Shown: piece by piece, positions 8,414 through 17,988 of the stretch
Numbering within the stretch: position 1 is the stretch's first letter
Layout of the letters: each line of letters starts with the position of its first letter
Assembly (NCBI GenBank): GCA_012517935.1
Contig: JAAYUA010000034.1
Location: 1-39,945, forward strand
Source of the DNA: Acetobacter sp.
GTDB lineage: Bacteria; Pseudomonadota; Alphaproteobacteria; Acetobacterales; Acetobacteraceae
Direction of reading: 5' to 3'
DNA length: 39,945 nt
Program-made: the position numbers and the translations under genes
The notes under the pieces: generated by a model
Database searches by the model: none
The model's input: the letters and a program-made list of their open reading frames with translations, nothing else
What the model was told of the DNA's origin: nothing

Positions 8414-9226
8414 TCAGCCTCCGGACGAACGTGCAAGCCATGCACGCGCAAGCACGTCAAACTCAGCTACAGAAAGCGTTTCAGCCCGCCGGGTTCCATC
8501 AATCCCGCCAGCCGCGAGCAGATCATCACCCCCCAGCCCTTTCAGAGAACCACGCAGCATCTTCCTGCGCTGTCCAAAAGCCGCTGCCGTCACCTTCTCC
8601 ATCGCACGAAAGAGTTCGGGAGTCGGCTGCTGCGCATGGGGACGAATCACAACAACAGCGGACCACACCTTTGGCGGCGGCGCAAAGGCGCCGGGTGGAA
8701 GACGCATCACCATCGCGCAATCAGCGCACCATTGGGCAATCACCGCCAGACGGCCATAATCCGATGATCCAGGCGCTGCACAGATCCGCTCGACGACTTC
8801 AAGCTGGAACATCAGCGTAAGACGTTCCCACTCAACCGCTTGGCGCAACCAGCCGATCAGCAAGGGAGTGCCAACATTATAAGGCAAATTGGCAACGATA
8901 TGGCGGGGAGCACTGCACAGGCTGGTCAAGTCAATGCTGGTGGCATCACCTTCAACAATGCGCAGACGTCCCGGATGAGCGGCCGCGAGTTCATCCATGA
9001 CAGCAATGGCGCGGGAGTCCAGCTCCACAACCGTGACCCCATCGGCATCACTATCGATCAGCGCACGTGTCAGCCCGCCAGGTCCGGGTCCGACCTCAAT
9101 CACATGCCGTCCCTTCAGCGAACCGGCAAAGGAGGCGATTTTGGAAGTAATTCCGGGATCCAGCAGAAAATGCTGTCCCAGAGAACGACGCGCATCAAGA
9201 CCATGGCGGGCAATAACATCCGCCAA
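8414..9226 (-). CDS. rsmA: 16S rRNA dimethyladenosine transferase RsmA (KsgA)
   Basis: Dimethylates the two adjacent adenines of helix 45 in 16S rRNA during 30S assembly (about 270 aa). Motifs: SLGQHFLLDP near the N-terminus, EVGPGPGGLTRAL (SAM motif I), VVELD (motif II) and NLPYNVGTPLL (motif IV, the N6-adenine signature). The first ordinary start codon is the TTG at 9226, which has no good ribosome-binding site. The reading frame stays open back to the surA stop and includes an N-terminal stretch (SEPVSISREPLADVIARHG) that looks like family sequence, so the true start may be an unusual codon between 9226 and 9262. In many proteobacteria pdxA sits between surA and this gene; here it is absent. 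Confidence 0.93.
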   Translation of the reverse strand: MADVIARHGLDARRSLGQHFLLDPGITSKIASFAGSLKGRHVIEVGPGPGGLTRALIDSDADGVTVVELDSRAIAVMDELAAAHPGRLRIVEGDATSIDLTSLCSAPRHIVANLPYNVGTPLLIGWLRQAVEWERLTLMFQLEVVERICAAPGSSDYGRLAVIAQWCADCAMVMRLPPGAFAPPPKVWSAVVVIRPHAQQPTPELFRAMEKVTAAAFGQRRKMLRGSLKGLGGDDLLAAGGIDGTRRAETLSVAEFDVLARAWLARSSGG

Positions 9227-9268
9227 AGGCTCACGGGATATAGAAACAGGTTCGGACAGGGGATTAAC

Positions 9269-10606
9269 TCAGCTGTTACTGCGCATCTGGATCACTGCGC
9301 GACGGCGCAGATCACGGTCAAGCTGACGGGCCGTCTGCTCAACACGCTCATTCAGAAGCTGGTCTGCAATTTCATTGGGCGTGCGGGCGGCAAGATTCTT
9401 CGTCTCGCTCTTACAGAGCATCAACAGATCAATTCCCTCTCCGGACACCAGAGGACGCGTGACCTGACCCGGTTTCAAACTGGAAAGGACCTGACGCATC
9501 TGCGGATTGAGGCGCTCAAGCTGGAGCTGCCCCGGATCAGATGGGCGCACTTCACCCAGCTTCTTGTTGGCCTCAGACATCTCGTCACAGGAGTGGACGG
9601 ACTTACTGATTTTCACTGCATTTTCGAGGGCAGCCCGCTGCTGCTCCGTCGGATTGCTGGGGTCCAGCGGCGATGAGAACGGCAGGAAGGCCTGCCGCAA
9701 TGTCAGCATGGTACCGGGCTGATGACCCAGAACGCGTTTACCCCCGACAGTCGCAATCACGTAACCACCCGCCACGCGGATAGGATTGGATATCGCTCCG
9801 ATCGGCATCTGACGGATCATCTCAACCACCTGCGGGTCAAGACTGTCCTCCTGCACCCATCCCATCGAACCACCATCCAGAGCACTCTGGGCCTGCGAAA
9901 ACTGCGCCGCCACGATCGGGAATGGTGCACCACGACGCAATTGCTGAATAATGGTCTCTGTAAACTGAAGCTCGCTTTCCGTATGCCGCGGATCTTTGAC
10001 CGGCACGAATATCTCACTGATGAGATATTCATTACGACCTTCTTCCCGCTCCATGGCTTCAGTACGCTGGGCGATTTCCTTGGACGTAATACGCGCCCGC
10101 GATCCCATTTCCTGCCGCAGAACCTGTACCCAGCCAATCTGCACGCGAATCTGGTCAATCAGCGTCCCAAGAGAAACACCATCCTGCTCCAGATGCCTTC
10201 TGAGTGCGTCAGGCTCCATCCCGTTGCGTTTCTCGATCCCGGAAATCGCATTCGCAATCTGTTCTGGGGTAATATTGATATGGCGGGACAGAATCTCCTG
10301 TGTCCGCAACTGCTCATCTATCAACTGACGAACAATCTGGGGCCTGAGACGTTCCATGACGTCCGGGCTGATACCGATTCCGGTCGAAAGCGCGAACAGA
10401 CGTCCACGCGCATCGACCGAACGCTTGGTCAGCGGAATGCCGTTGATGATCCCCAGAATATTATCTTCCGGCTGACCGGCATCTGCTTTTTTCGCGGCAG
10501 GCGCCTTGGCATGTTCCTGCGCGGCATGAGCCGACAGAACAGGCGACACCGCCAGCAACGCAGTCAAAGCGAAGACAGACCCCGCAGAAGAAAAGCTTGA
10601 ACGCAT
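9269..10606 (-). CDS. surA: Periplasmic peptidyl-prolyl isomerase/chaperone SurA
   Basis: Periplasmic chaperone for outer-membrane beta-barrel proteins (445 aa). A Sec signal peptide (1-29, ending SAHAAQ) is followed by the SurA N-terminal helical domain (about 50-190) and a parvulin PPIC domain (about 195-300; SEIFVPVKDPRHTES and GGSMGWVQEDSLDP). A second, more diverged PPIC-like segment covers about 310-420. It lies between lptD and rsmA on the same strand, fitting its best-known client, LptD. It is shorter in the second isomerase domain than enterobacterial SurA, as is common in alphaproteobacteria. Confidence 0.92.
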   Translation of the reverse strand: MRSSFSSAGSVFALTALLAVSPVLSAHAAQEHAKAPAAKKADAGQPEDNILGIINGIPLTKRSVDARGRLFALSTGIGISPDVMERLRPQIVRQLIDEQLRTQEILSRHINITPEQIANAISGIEKRNGMEPDALRRHLEQDGVSLGTLIDQIRVQIGWVQVLRQEMGSRARITSKEIAQRTEAMEREEGRNEYLISEIFVPVKDPRHTESELQFTETIIQQLRRGAPFPIVAAQFSQAQSALDGGSMGWVQEDSLDPQVVEMIRQMPIGAISNPIRVAGGYVIATVGGKRVLGHQPGTMLTLRQAFLPFSSPLDPSNPTEQQRAALENAVKISKSVHSCDEMSEANKKLGEVRPSDPGQLQLERLNPQMRQVLSSLKPGQVTRPLVSGEGIDLLMLCKSETKNLAARTPNEIADQLLNERVEQTARQLDRDLRRRAVIQMRSNS

Positions 10607-10717
10607 TACCAGCAGACTCTCACCTGAATTCCGGCCCGGGAACCAAGGCCATAAAAGCTCACTTTATCCCTAGCGGAGCGGAGAGGATTTTTGAAGGTCT
10701 GTCTCGCCCGCCGCAGA

Positions 10718-13087
10718 TCATTTGATTCCAAAGGCACCGATTGTCTTCAATGTCAGCGTGAACAGGAACGAAGAGTTCCGCTGCTGACCACCGATCGTCG
10801 TGTACTGCTTCAGATACATGAAATCGAACCCGAAGCAGTCATTCTGATAGCCAATATTCGCCCCCAGAGAGACGAACTGCTTCCTGGAAAGAGAACGACG
10901 GGCGAAACCTGAAGCGTGCCACGATTCCCAGTTGGTGGAGACACCACCCGTGATCTCGTTCATCTTCCTGTAATAAAGATTGGTGGGTGACCCGTCCCGA
11001 TAGTCCTGAGCATAGTAGTAAAAAGGCGTAACAGGCTCGTAAACATATCCGCCATTCAGGGCGAAATGCCTGACATTGGCACTGAACAGGGCATCACCGA
11101 AATCGAACTTCCCTGTCTGTGGTGAAATCCGGCCACGCGCCACAAACTGGAAATGCTGATTCGGTGCCACGCGCGCACGGCCGACAACATCCGAAATATG
11201 ATGATCAAGACCCGAGTAAGGCAGCCGATCACGCTGGATATGTTGCTGGAAACTCTCGCCGACCAGAACATCGACGACATGACCATTCCACGTCCATGAT
11301 CCATGCACACCGACATTGGCCCGCAATCCGCCATCAAGACGATCCGTCCCCTGCCAGCGATTCAGTGAAAACAGCGTCGAATCCGTGAATTCATAGGCAA
11401 AACTGTCTTCATTCGGCAGCAGATTGCCCGAGCCGTCACCCGTATTGGGCGCATAGATCGCCTGAACAATCGGCTCCAGAATCTGCGATCCATGCCCACG
11501 CGCAAAACTGCGCAGGAACGGCCAGTTCATCTTCACAGCGACAGTGGGAAGCACCTGCCCACGTGTCACACTCTGCCTGCTGACATAATAGTTTGGCTGC
11601 TGCCACAAATTGGAGGCGTGATAGAGCATCGAATCCAGACGAAGCGTCAGGAGATATTTCTGCCCCCAGCTGTTGAGGAATGGCCTGTCCCAATGCATGG
11701 CCAGTTCACCACGCTGATCTCGGGTTCCGTTGCTGCGATAAACATCGAAATCACGCGTTTCAAGGCCGAAACGTCCGCCCAGAGCGTCAGGCTGTCCCAG
11801 AAATGCATACTGATAAGCTGGCAGCACGAACGGCAGCTGGCTGTCATGCATGACACCGCGGTTCAAACCCTGATAAAACTGCGTGTCGACGCGGGAGTAG
11901 GACCCGGTGCCAAATCCCTCCAGATAGGCATTCGAATTCAGCGTGTCCTGGCCATAACCCTGCAAACGATAGTCACGCATATAGTTGGCAGAAGTCGCCA
12001 GACGCACATTTACACCGGCACGCCATTCACGTGAAATCGTCGCCCGCCCCTGAAGATCGATAAATCCCTGGATGCCGTTACTTTTCTGACGTTTGACTTC
12101 CTCGCCAAAGCCGTTTCTGTACCCTTCCTGGGACAATGTATCGTAAGCAAGCGCCCCCAGAATCTTCAGCGATCCAAAATTCAGGCTGTTACGATATTGC
12201 GCCTTGAGCTGTGGTCCGGTTTTTGTCGAAACCAGCAACTGCGTCGTCAAATCAGACTGACCATCGATCACCCAGTAATACGGGATCGTGAAGTAAGTCC
12301 CAAGATAACGGTCATGCGGGGTAATCCCCGGCATCAGAAAACCGCTCTTTCGTTTGGCTGAAGGATCGACCATCGAGAAAAACGGAAGCCAGACAACCGG
12401 CACGCCGAGAATGTCGAAATAGGCATCCCGGAAGTCGATACGCTGATGCTCAAGATCCTGCGTCGCGTCATAAGCCCGAAATTGCCAGAATGGCGCACGG
12501 GAAGGATCCTTCTGACAGATAATGCAGGCCGTATAGACCGCACGACTCATATCGTTGATCTTGCCGTTCGTGCGTCGCAGGCCGTTGGCTGCAAACCGCG
12601 CATTATCTTCCATAAGCGTGCTGATCTTCATCATCACGCCATCGCGCATACTGCCCGTCAATTCGGCATAATCGGAAAAGAGAACCGATCCGTCAGGCTG
12701 CGTCGAAGCCACATGCCCTTTCGCCACCACAATGCCGGTGTTGCGATCATAGGTCATGGTGTCCGCCCGCATGACGCGATCACCCTGCCAGACCTGAACA
12801 TTGCCGGTCCACGTGACAATAGCGGCATGCTCATCATAACTGACATGATCCGCCTGGAACGTCACAGGCTCATCAGAAGATGAGGTTTTCCCCGTATTGA
12901 CGTGCAGTGGCTGCGCCCTGAACTGCGCGTGCGCCACTCCCGGCAACATCACAAGAAGTGCGGAACCACCCCCGCAGAAAACCACCGTACGCAGCAGCAT
13001 CTGTCGCCATGACAGCGAGTTGCGCGTTTCACGGGAAACGATCTTTTTCAATCCGCGAAACGCGAGATATGTGTCACCGACGTCCAA
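10718..13087 (-). CDS. lptD: LPS-assembly outer-membrane protein LptD
   Basis: Outer-membrane beta-barrel that inserts LPS in the outer leaflet (789 aa). A signal peptide lies at about 30-54 (LLRTVVFCGG...GVAHAQ). The OstA/LptA-like periplasmic domain runs from about 72 to 190 (VTFQADHVSYDEHAAIVTW), and the barrel fills the rest, with the family stretch WLPFFSMVDPSAKRKSGFLMP. Cysteines in YTACIICQKDPSRAPFWQ may take part in the disulfides known in LptD. The TTG at 13087 lies 3 nt after the lptG stop with GGAGG 11 nt upstream; an ATG at residue 30 would still give a signal peptide. Co-transcription with lptF, lptG and surA fits one LPS-export assembly unit. Confidence 0.93.
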   Translation of the reverse strand: MDVGDTYLAFRGLKKIVSRETRNSLSWRQMLLRTVVFCGGGSALLVMLPGVAHAQFRAQPLHVNTGKTSSSDEPVTFQADHVSYDEHAAIVTWTGNVQVWQGDRVMRADTMTYDRNTGIVVAKGHVASTQPDGSVLFSDYAELTGSMRDGVMMKISTLMEDNARFAANGLRRTNGKINDMSRAVYTACIICQKDPSRAPFWQFRAYDATQDLEHQRIDFRDAYFDILGVPVVWLPFFSMVDPSAKRKSGFLMPGITPHDRYLGTYFTIPYYWVIDGQSDLTTQLLVSTKTGPQLKAQYRNSLNFGSLKILGALAYDTLSQEGYRNGFGEEVKRQKSNGIQGFIDLQGRATISREWRAGVNVRLATSANYMRDYRLQGYGQDTLNSNAYLEGFGTGSYSRVDTQFYQGLNRGVMHDSQLPFVLPAYQYAFLGQPDALGGRFGLETRDFDVYRSNGTRDQRGELAMHWDRPFLNSWGQKYLLTLRLDSMLYHASNLWQQPNYYVSRQSVTRGQVLPTVAVKMNWPFLRSFARGHGSQILEPIVQAIYAPNTGDGSGNLLPNEDSFAYEFTDSTLFSLNRWQGTDRLDGGLRANVGVHGSWTWNGHVVDVLVGESFQQHIQRDRLPYSGLDHHISDVVGRARVAPNQHFQFVARGRISPQTGKFDFGDALFSANVRHFALNGGYVYEPVTPFYYYAQDYRDGSPTNLYYRKMNEITGGVSTNWESWHASGFARRSLSRKQFVSLGANIGYQNDCFGFDFMYLKQYTTIGGQQRNSSFLFTLTLKTIGAFGIK

Positions 13088-13090
13088 AAT

Positions 13091-14209
13091 TCAGCCGTCC
13101 TCCAGATGCAGCAACAGAGCAACAGCAAGGCATAGCCCGCCCCCCGCAGGCGCCCACGCCGCAAGAAGCGGGGGCAGCGCCCCTGAATTACCAAACTGTT
13201 CCGCAACTTTCGAGACCGTGAACAGCAGAAATCCAGCGCCGATACCTGAACCGATCATTCTTGCAATGCCACCACGGCGGGTCGGACGCATTGAAAATCC
13301 GGCAGCCACCAATGTCATCGTGCCTGCCAGAATGGGAAGGGCAAGCAGAGTCTCAAAATGCAGACGATGGCGAATGGACGAAAATCCAGAGCGCTCAAGC
13401 AGCGCGATAAATCCCGGCAAGGCCCATACTGACAACGCATCAGGGGAAGCAAAACTTTCCTGAACACGCTGCAATGTCAGATCCGTCGGAAGACGCAGCG
13501 TCTGCTTATCAGATGCACGTTCATAAGGCCGCATCGAACGGGCGTCCGTCAACTCCCAATGACCCGACTCCAAACGACCGGAAGGCGCTTCAACCCGCAT
13601 GACCAGATGATCATGGCTATCAATTCTGAAAATGCTGACCTGCCCGATCAGAAGATGATCGTCCTTCAGATGCGTATCCCGGGCATGGAAAATTGCGACA
13701 CCCTTCGGATCAAACTCCTGATCCATCTGCCTGAGCCAAAGATCATGCCCATTGAGAACCAGAGGACCACCACCAGTCTTCAGATACTGGTTATCGAGGG
13801 CCTCCGCCTTTGCATACATGCTCGACGATAAAGGAGATATCACTGCTGTCGTGAATGCTCCCAGCAGCAGCGCACAAGCCAACGGGGAGGCCAGAAACTG
13901 CCATGCCGAAATGCCCGCCGCGCGTGCAACGACCAGTTCCGATGAGCGTGTCAGCCGCCAGAAACACAGAATTCCGCCCAGAAGAACGCCAAACGGCAGG
14001 ATTTCCATCATGAAATAAGGAATATGCAGCAGCGCGATAAAGGAAACGAGGCTGGTCGGAACGTCTGGCTTGGTCGCAACGCGGCGCAGCAGATCGATGA
14101 AATCGAACAGACAAACGATGCCCGTCAGAAACGCAATCATCGCCAGAATCGAAAACATGAACTGCCGGGCGATATACCAGGAGAAGGTAACAGCGACGGT
14201 CACACTCAT
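13091..14209 (-). CDS. lptG: LPS export ABC transporter permease LptG
   Basis: One of the two inner-membrane subunits of the LptB2FG complex that extracts LPS from the inner membrane (372 aa). N-terminal helices (SWYIARQFMFSILAMIAFLTG) are followed by a periplasmic jellyroll domain (about 120-260) and three C-terminal helices. I chose the ATG at 14209 because it forms an ATGA overlap with the lptF stop; a longer form would run antisense-like through lptF. The ATPase LptB is not in the window. Confidence 0.92.
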   Translation of the reverse strand: MSVTVAVTFSWYIARQFMFSILAMIAFLTGIVCLFDFIDLLRRVATKPDVPTSLVSFIALLHIPYFMMEILPFGVLLGGILCFWRLTRSSELVVARAAGISAWQFLASPLACALLLGAFTTAVISPLSSSMYAKAEALDNQYLKTGGGPLVLNGHDLWLRQMDQEFDPKGVAIFHARDTHLKDDHLLIGQVSIFRIDSHDHLVMRVEAPSGRLESGHWELTDARSMRPYERASDKQTLRLPTDLTLQRVQESFASPDALSVWALPGFIALLERSGFSSIRHRLHFETLLALPILAGTMTLVAAGFSMRPTRRGGIARMIGSGIGAGFLLFTVSKVAEQFGNSGALPPLLAAWAPAGGGLCLAVALLLHLEDG

Positions 14210-15384
14210 GCTCCCATGTCGTCGGAGGCAACGGACGGCATAGACGCAGCAACGCGCCATTCGGGCCAGAACAGCAGAAACGCACAGACAAAAGACGGCA
14301 AAGCCGCTTCAATCGCAATCAGCGGCAACAGCAACGTGTTCCGTCCCGCCAGATTCTGAAGCAGCAAACCCAGCGCCAGACATCCGACGACACTCATCAC
14401 CGAGACAAGAGGTCGCACCAGATTCCCATGACGTGAAAAGGCCCCTCGCAAGACCGCCACCAACGCAATCATGGCATAGGAAAAAGCCGTGAGAGGTGAC
14501 GTCAATCGACGCCAGCCTTCAACCATCAACTTCCCATGGTCGCGCTTGCTCACTCCCGGCGCAGTGCCCGACAACAACTCACCCAGCGACATTTCAGCAG
14601 CATCGCGGTAACGAACCTCGTCTTTTTTCTGCGACGACAGATCCAGCGTATTGCTGTGAAACAACAGCATCGTCAGACGCCCGGTCTGCCGGTCGATCGC
14701 CTGACGGGAACCATCATAAAGCACCACCCGGGGCTGATCATTCACCACGACGATCGTTCCGCGCTCCGCCAGAATCGTAGCCGGAGAAGAAGGATCCCGA
14801 TCATCTTCCACGATGATCCCCCGAAGCATCCCTTCCCGATCTTTTTCACGCACATAAACCGTCAATGTGTCGGAAACATGCGTAAAAACACCTTCCTGCA
14901 ACATGAAAGCCGCAATCTTGTTTCTGATCTGAAACTCGAATTTACGAAAATGCTGATAGGAAACAGGCACCAGCCAGAGATTGAGAATCAGCGTCAGGGT
15001 CGTCGCAATGGTCGCACAGATCAGTCCGGGCCGCGCCAATGCCCAGGAAGACAGCCCGGCCGCACGCATCACCGTCAGTTCACGGTCACCCACCAGACGC
15101 TGATAAATAAACTGCATCACCACAAAGGTCGTGATCGGCAGAATCACCGCCACGAAGGACGGAAGCATCAGGCTGGTCAGTTCCAGAAAAACACGCAGGG
15201 ACAAGCCGCGATCAACCACCAGCGACACGAATCGTAGCGATTGTGTCAACCAGATCAATGCCGCAAGACCGCCTGTCGTCGCCAGAAGCGCCACAAGCAG
15301 TTGACCGAGAACATAACGGTCGAAAGTCAGAAGACCGAATGCAGGCAGGGAACGGGCAGCGCGTGACGACGCAGGAGTGGACAT
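14206..15384 (-). CDS. lptF: LPS export ABC transporter permease LptF
   Basis: Partner permease of LptG (392 aa). Start MSTPASSRAARSLPAFG, then the family N-terminus TFDRYVLGQLLVALLATTGG, three helices, RELTVMRAAGLS (the coupling-helix region facing LptB), a periplasmic jellyroll (about 150-275) and C-terminal helices. The ATG at 15384 has AAGGA 5 nt upstream. It is the first gene of the lptFG-lptD-surA-rsmA unit; its promoter should lie in the 49-nt gap or further upstream inside the preceding gene's transcript. Confidence 0.92.
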   Translation of the reverse strand: MSTPASSRAARSLPAFGLLTFDRYVLGQLLVALLATTGGLAALIWLTQSLRFVSLVVDRGLSLRVFLELTSLMLPSFVAVILPITTFVVMQFIYQRLVGDRELTVMRAAGLSSWALARPGLICATIATTLTLILNLWLVPVSYQHFRKFEFQIRNKIAAFMLQEGVFTHVSDTLTVYVREKDREGMLRGIIVEDDRDPSSPATILAERGTIVVVNDQPRVVLYDGSRQAIDRQTGRLTMLLFHSNTLDLSSQKKDEVRYRDAAEMSLGELLSGTAPGVSKRDHGKLMVEGWRRLTSPLTAFSYAMIALVAVLRGAFSRHGNLVRPLVSVMSVVGCLALGLLLQNLAGRNTLLLPLIAIEAALPSFVCAFLLFWPEWRVAASMPSVASDDMGA

Positions 15385-15433
15385 GCAATCCTTCTTACTC
15401 TCTCCTGCGCCGAGCGCAAACGTGATGTTTTTT

Positions 15434-16486
15434 TCAGGTTGTTACAGACCGATGAGCAGCCTGCGCTCGATATTCTTTCTTCACAGCCGCAGCCGCCCTA
15501 TCATAGACGAAAGGCAGACAGGCATATCGTCGCCCAAGGGTCACAGGCTGCACGGCATGCAACAGGCTGCATGAGAAAATGACCGCACTGCCGGCATCAA
15601 CTTCGATCGCCTGCCTTCCGAACTCCGGGAAAACCAGACCGCCTCCGTTGAACCCGCGATTCAGCGTGATTGATACCGCAAAGCGCCGATGTGCCGTAGC
15701 CCCGATCGTATTATCCCGATGCGGCCCGAAACACCCACGATCCTCCGCGTCGTAACAGGACAGAAGCAGTCGATCGAGCTCTGATACGGTGAACTGGAAA
15801 ACCTTATGTATCTCGGGAACAACCCGGCGAATCAGTCTGGCCTGAATCTGCCGCACAAGTCCGGAATCCCGCACCGGGCAATCACGCCTCCGCTTATATC
15901 CCACGGACATCACAGCCTGTGACTGACCACTTTCATCTGCTGTGTAGATAGCGGACTGCACGGTCTGCTGCATTCCGTAATATCGCACCAGCTCCTGACA
16001 GAATGCAGGCTCGAAAACACGGTCCAGCACCAAAACCGGTGCGGCCCGATCCGGCATCCGCACCAGACGATCTATCTTCTCCAGCAATCTGTCCGCGGAA
16101 GTGGGGACTCGTTTTTCTACAGCCTGCACCCGGAGAAAACGATCAGTCAGGACAAGACAGGGACCCGCCCCAATGCCCCAGGCGCGTGCCACACTCCCAT
16201 CCCCATCGAAGAAAAAACGTATCCCCGGTGGATGAAAAGAAAGCCGCTCCACGTCTGACGGATCTGCTGAAACACCGAAAAACAGGCGCTCGGCTCCATC
16301 AAAAAAATTCACATTCTCCCTAATGACCTCAAGAAAACGTGCCACTTCGGGGATGGATGAAGAGGAGAAAAAAAACAGCAGGCACACTCGTCCCGCCGCC
16401 ATGTCAAAACTATATCCACCATATGGAGTAGTGCATTTCTGAGAAAACCAAGGGGCAGGATCGCCCGGCATCAACTCATCCGGCAT
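15434..16486 (-). CDS. Thioredoxin-like domain fused to a 2OG-Fe(II) oxygenase
   Basis: A 350-residue two-domain protein. Residues about 5-142 resemble an AhpC/TSA peroxiredoxin fold (PGDPAPWFSQK, FFGVSADPSD), but the peroxidatic-cysteine loop reads FFFSSSSIPE, so the reactive Cys is replaced by Ser. Residues about 150-335 are a prolyl-4-hydroxylase-type dioxygenase with iron ligands H256 and D258 (GPHRDNT) and H310 (LLHAVQP), and Arg319/320 for 2-oxoglutarate. The ATG at 16486 has GGAG 8 nt upstream. It lies just upstream of lptF on the same strand with a 49-nt gap and is divergent from the lytic transglycosylase gene. The substrate is unknown: protein hydroxylation or redox sensing are both possible. 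Confidence 0.85.
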   Translation of the reverse strand: MPDELMPGDPAPWFSQKCTTPYGGYSFDMAAGRVCLLFFFSSSSIPEVARFLEVIRENVNFFDGAERLFFGVSADPSDVERLSFHPPGIRFFFDGDGSVARAWGIGAGPCLVLTDRFLRVQAVEKRVPTSADRLLEKIDRLVRMPDRAAPVLVLDRVFEPAFCQELVRYYGMQQTVQSAIYTADESGQSQAVMSVGYKRRRDCPVRDSGLVRQIQARLIRRVVPEIHKVFQFTVSELDRLLLSCYDAEDRGCFGPHRDNTIGATAHRRFAVSITLNRGFNGGGLVFPEFGRQAIEVDAGSAVIFSCSLLHAVQPVTLGRRYACLPFVYDRAAAAVKKEYRAQAAHRSVTT

Positions 16487-16704
16487 ACCGCTTGCTCCAT
16501 ATCGGGAAAGAAACTTTATGCCCGGCCTCCACGCACACGCAATGCGGCTGAAGAAATCGTCCTGACATTTTTATAGGAAACTACTTCATCGCCATAAATT
16601 CGCCTGAACATTTTGTCATGCTATCAAAGAGAACTGCCGCAACAAAATCCCGCTCTGGCCAATTGGGGCCGCCAGAATGCGGCTCCGCTCCGGGGACTGA
16701 CAGA

Positions 16705-17916
16705 ATGAAAACCAGCTCTCACAACAGATTCGATTCAGCCGCGGTTTTCATAATCCCGACAACACGGAAAAACCCGCTCCGGATACATCTGAAATGGCTG
16801 CCTCTGATGGCCTTTCTGGGGCTTGCCGCATGCGGAACTCAACCCGGAGGGGACAGTAGCCAATGGGGACGCGGCAACTATCAACCGCCCGGGCCATCCG
16901 GAGATCCCTGGAAGCCCTATATTCAGGAAGCCTCCAGTCGTTTTTCAGTCCCCGGACAGTGGATTCGCGCTGTCATGCATCAGGAATCCGGTGGCCATCA
17001 ATATACGCACGGCAGGCTGACCCGCTCTCACTCCGGAGCAATCGGCCTGATGCAGCTGATGCCTGACACATGGAGAGATCTGGCAGCGCAATATCATCTC
17101 GGCAATGACCCTTATGATCCACATGACAATATCGTCGCCGGCACCGGTTACATCCGGCAGCTTTACGATCACTTCGGCTCACCTGGCTTCCTTGCCGCCT
17201 ATAACGCAGGTCCGACCCGCGTCACGCAATACAGCATGGGCCAAGCCTCTCTCCCTGATGAAACGGTGAATTACGTTGCCGCTATTTCTCCTCATCTCGG
17301 CTCACGGAAACCCGGCCAGATCAGTGATGAGGTCATGCTGGCCAGCAATACCGGAAGCTATAATCGCATTCGTTCAGAAGCAGCACCGCTTCCAGTCGCA
17401 ACGCAACGACAGGCTGGCCAATTGACAAGGACAGGGGATGGCTGCCTGCGTAACGCCGACCAGGCTTATGATCCTGCATCACCTTGCCTCGTCGATCAGG
17501 ACACACCTCACGATAATCCCCCCGAAACCCGTCTGGCTTCCGCTGAGACACAAGAGAATAGCAGCCTGCCCGTGGAACTGGCTTCCTATGTGGTCCCCGA
17601 AGCCCACGCTGATACACTCAGTGCCCGGAGGACGCCGCCCGGCTATCGTCCCATGGCGGCTCCAGCAAGCAACAGCCAGTGGGCCGTGCAGGTCGGCGCT
17701 TTCAATTCGAACACGGATGCCCATCAGGTTCTAACCCATGCCCACTCTGTTCTGGGAACCCTGACAGGACCAGACACAGTCACACCAGTCAGCACCACAG
17801 CTGGTCATTTATATCGTGCGCGCATCACGGGTTTTCAGGCCTCCGAAGCCTCCAGCGCATGCCAGAAACTGCGTGATCACGCGATTTCATGCTTCCCGGT
17901 TGCAGCACACATATAA
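16705..17916 (+). CDS. Lytic transglycosylase lipoprotein with SPOR domain
   Basis: Peptidoglycan lytic transglycosylase (403 aa) anchored as a lipoprotein: lipobox LGLAACG with acylated C43. The SLT domain (about 68-200) has the catalytic Glu in MHQESGG (E94), then SGAIGLMQLMPDTW and AAYNAGPTRV, the usual GLMQ and AYNAG motifs. A low-complexity linker leads to a C-terminal SPOR domain (about 325-400, WAVQVGAFNSNTDAHQVL), which binds denuded septal glycan and suggests a role in cell division. The ATG at 16705 is preferred to one at 16618 because the shorter form gives a more usual lipoprotein signal and has a G-rich site upstream. It is transcribed divergently from the 2OG gene. Confidence 0.88.
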   Translation: MKTSSHNRFDSAAVFIIPTTRKNPLRIHLKWLPLMAFLGLAACGTQPGGDSSQWGRGNYQPPGPSGDPWKPYIQEASSRFSVPGQWIRAVMHQESGGHQYTHGRLTRSHSGAIGLMQLMPDTWRDLAAQYHLGNDPYDPHDNIVAGTGYIRQLYDHFGSPGFLAAYNAGPTRVTQYSMGQASLPDETVNYVAAISPHLGSRKPGQISDEVMLASNTGSYNRIRSEAAPLPVATQRQAGQLTRTGDGCLRNADQAYDPASPCLVDQDTPHDNPPETRLASAETQENSSLPVELASYVVPEAHADTLSARRTPPGYRPMAAPASNSQWAVQVGAFNSNTDAHQVLTHAHSVLGTLTGPDTVTPVSTTAGHLYRARITGFQASEASSACQKLRDHAISCFPVAAHI

Positions 17917-17988
17917 GACAGAACTTTCCTTTTCCCTCCCGGATGCGCTAATCGCCCCCCTTTCCGTCATGACAACAGGACAAAAATA

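Noticed and set aside
13091..14260. Longer LptG starting at 14260
   Set aside because: The extra 17 residues overlap lptF out of frame and the ATG at 14209 forms a classic ATGA junction with the lptF stop.
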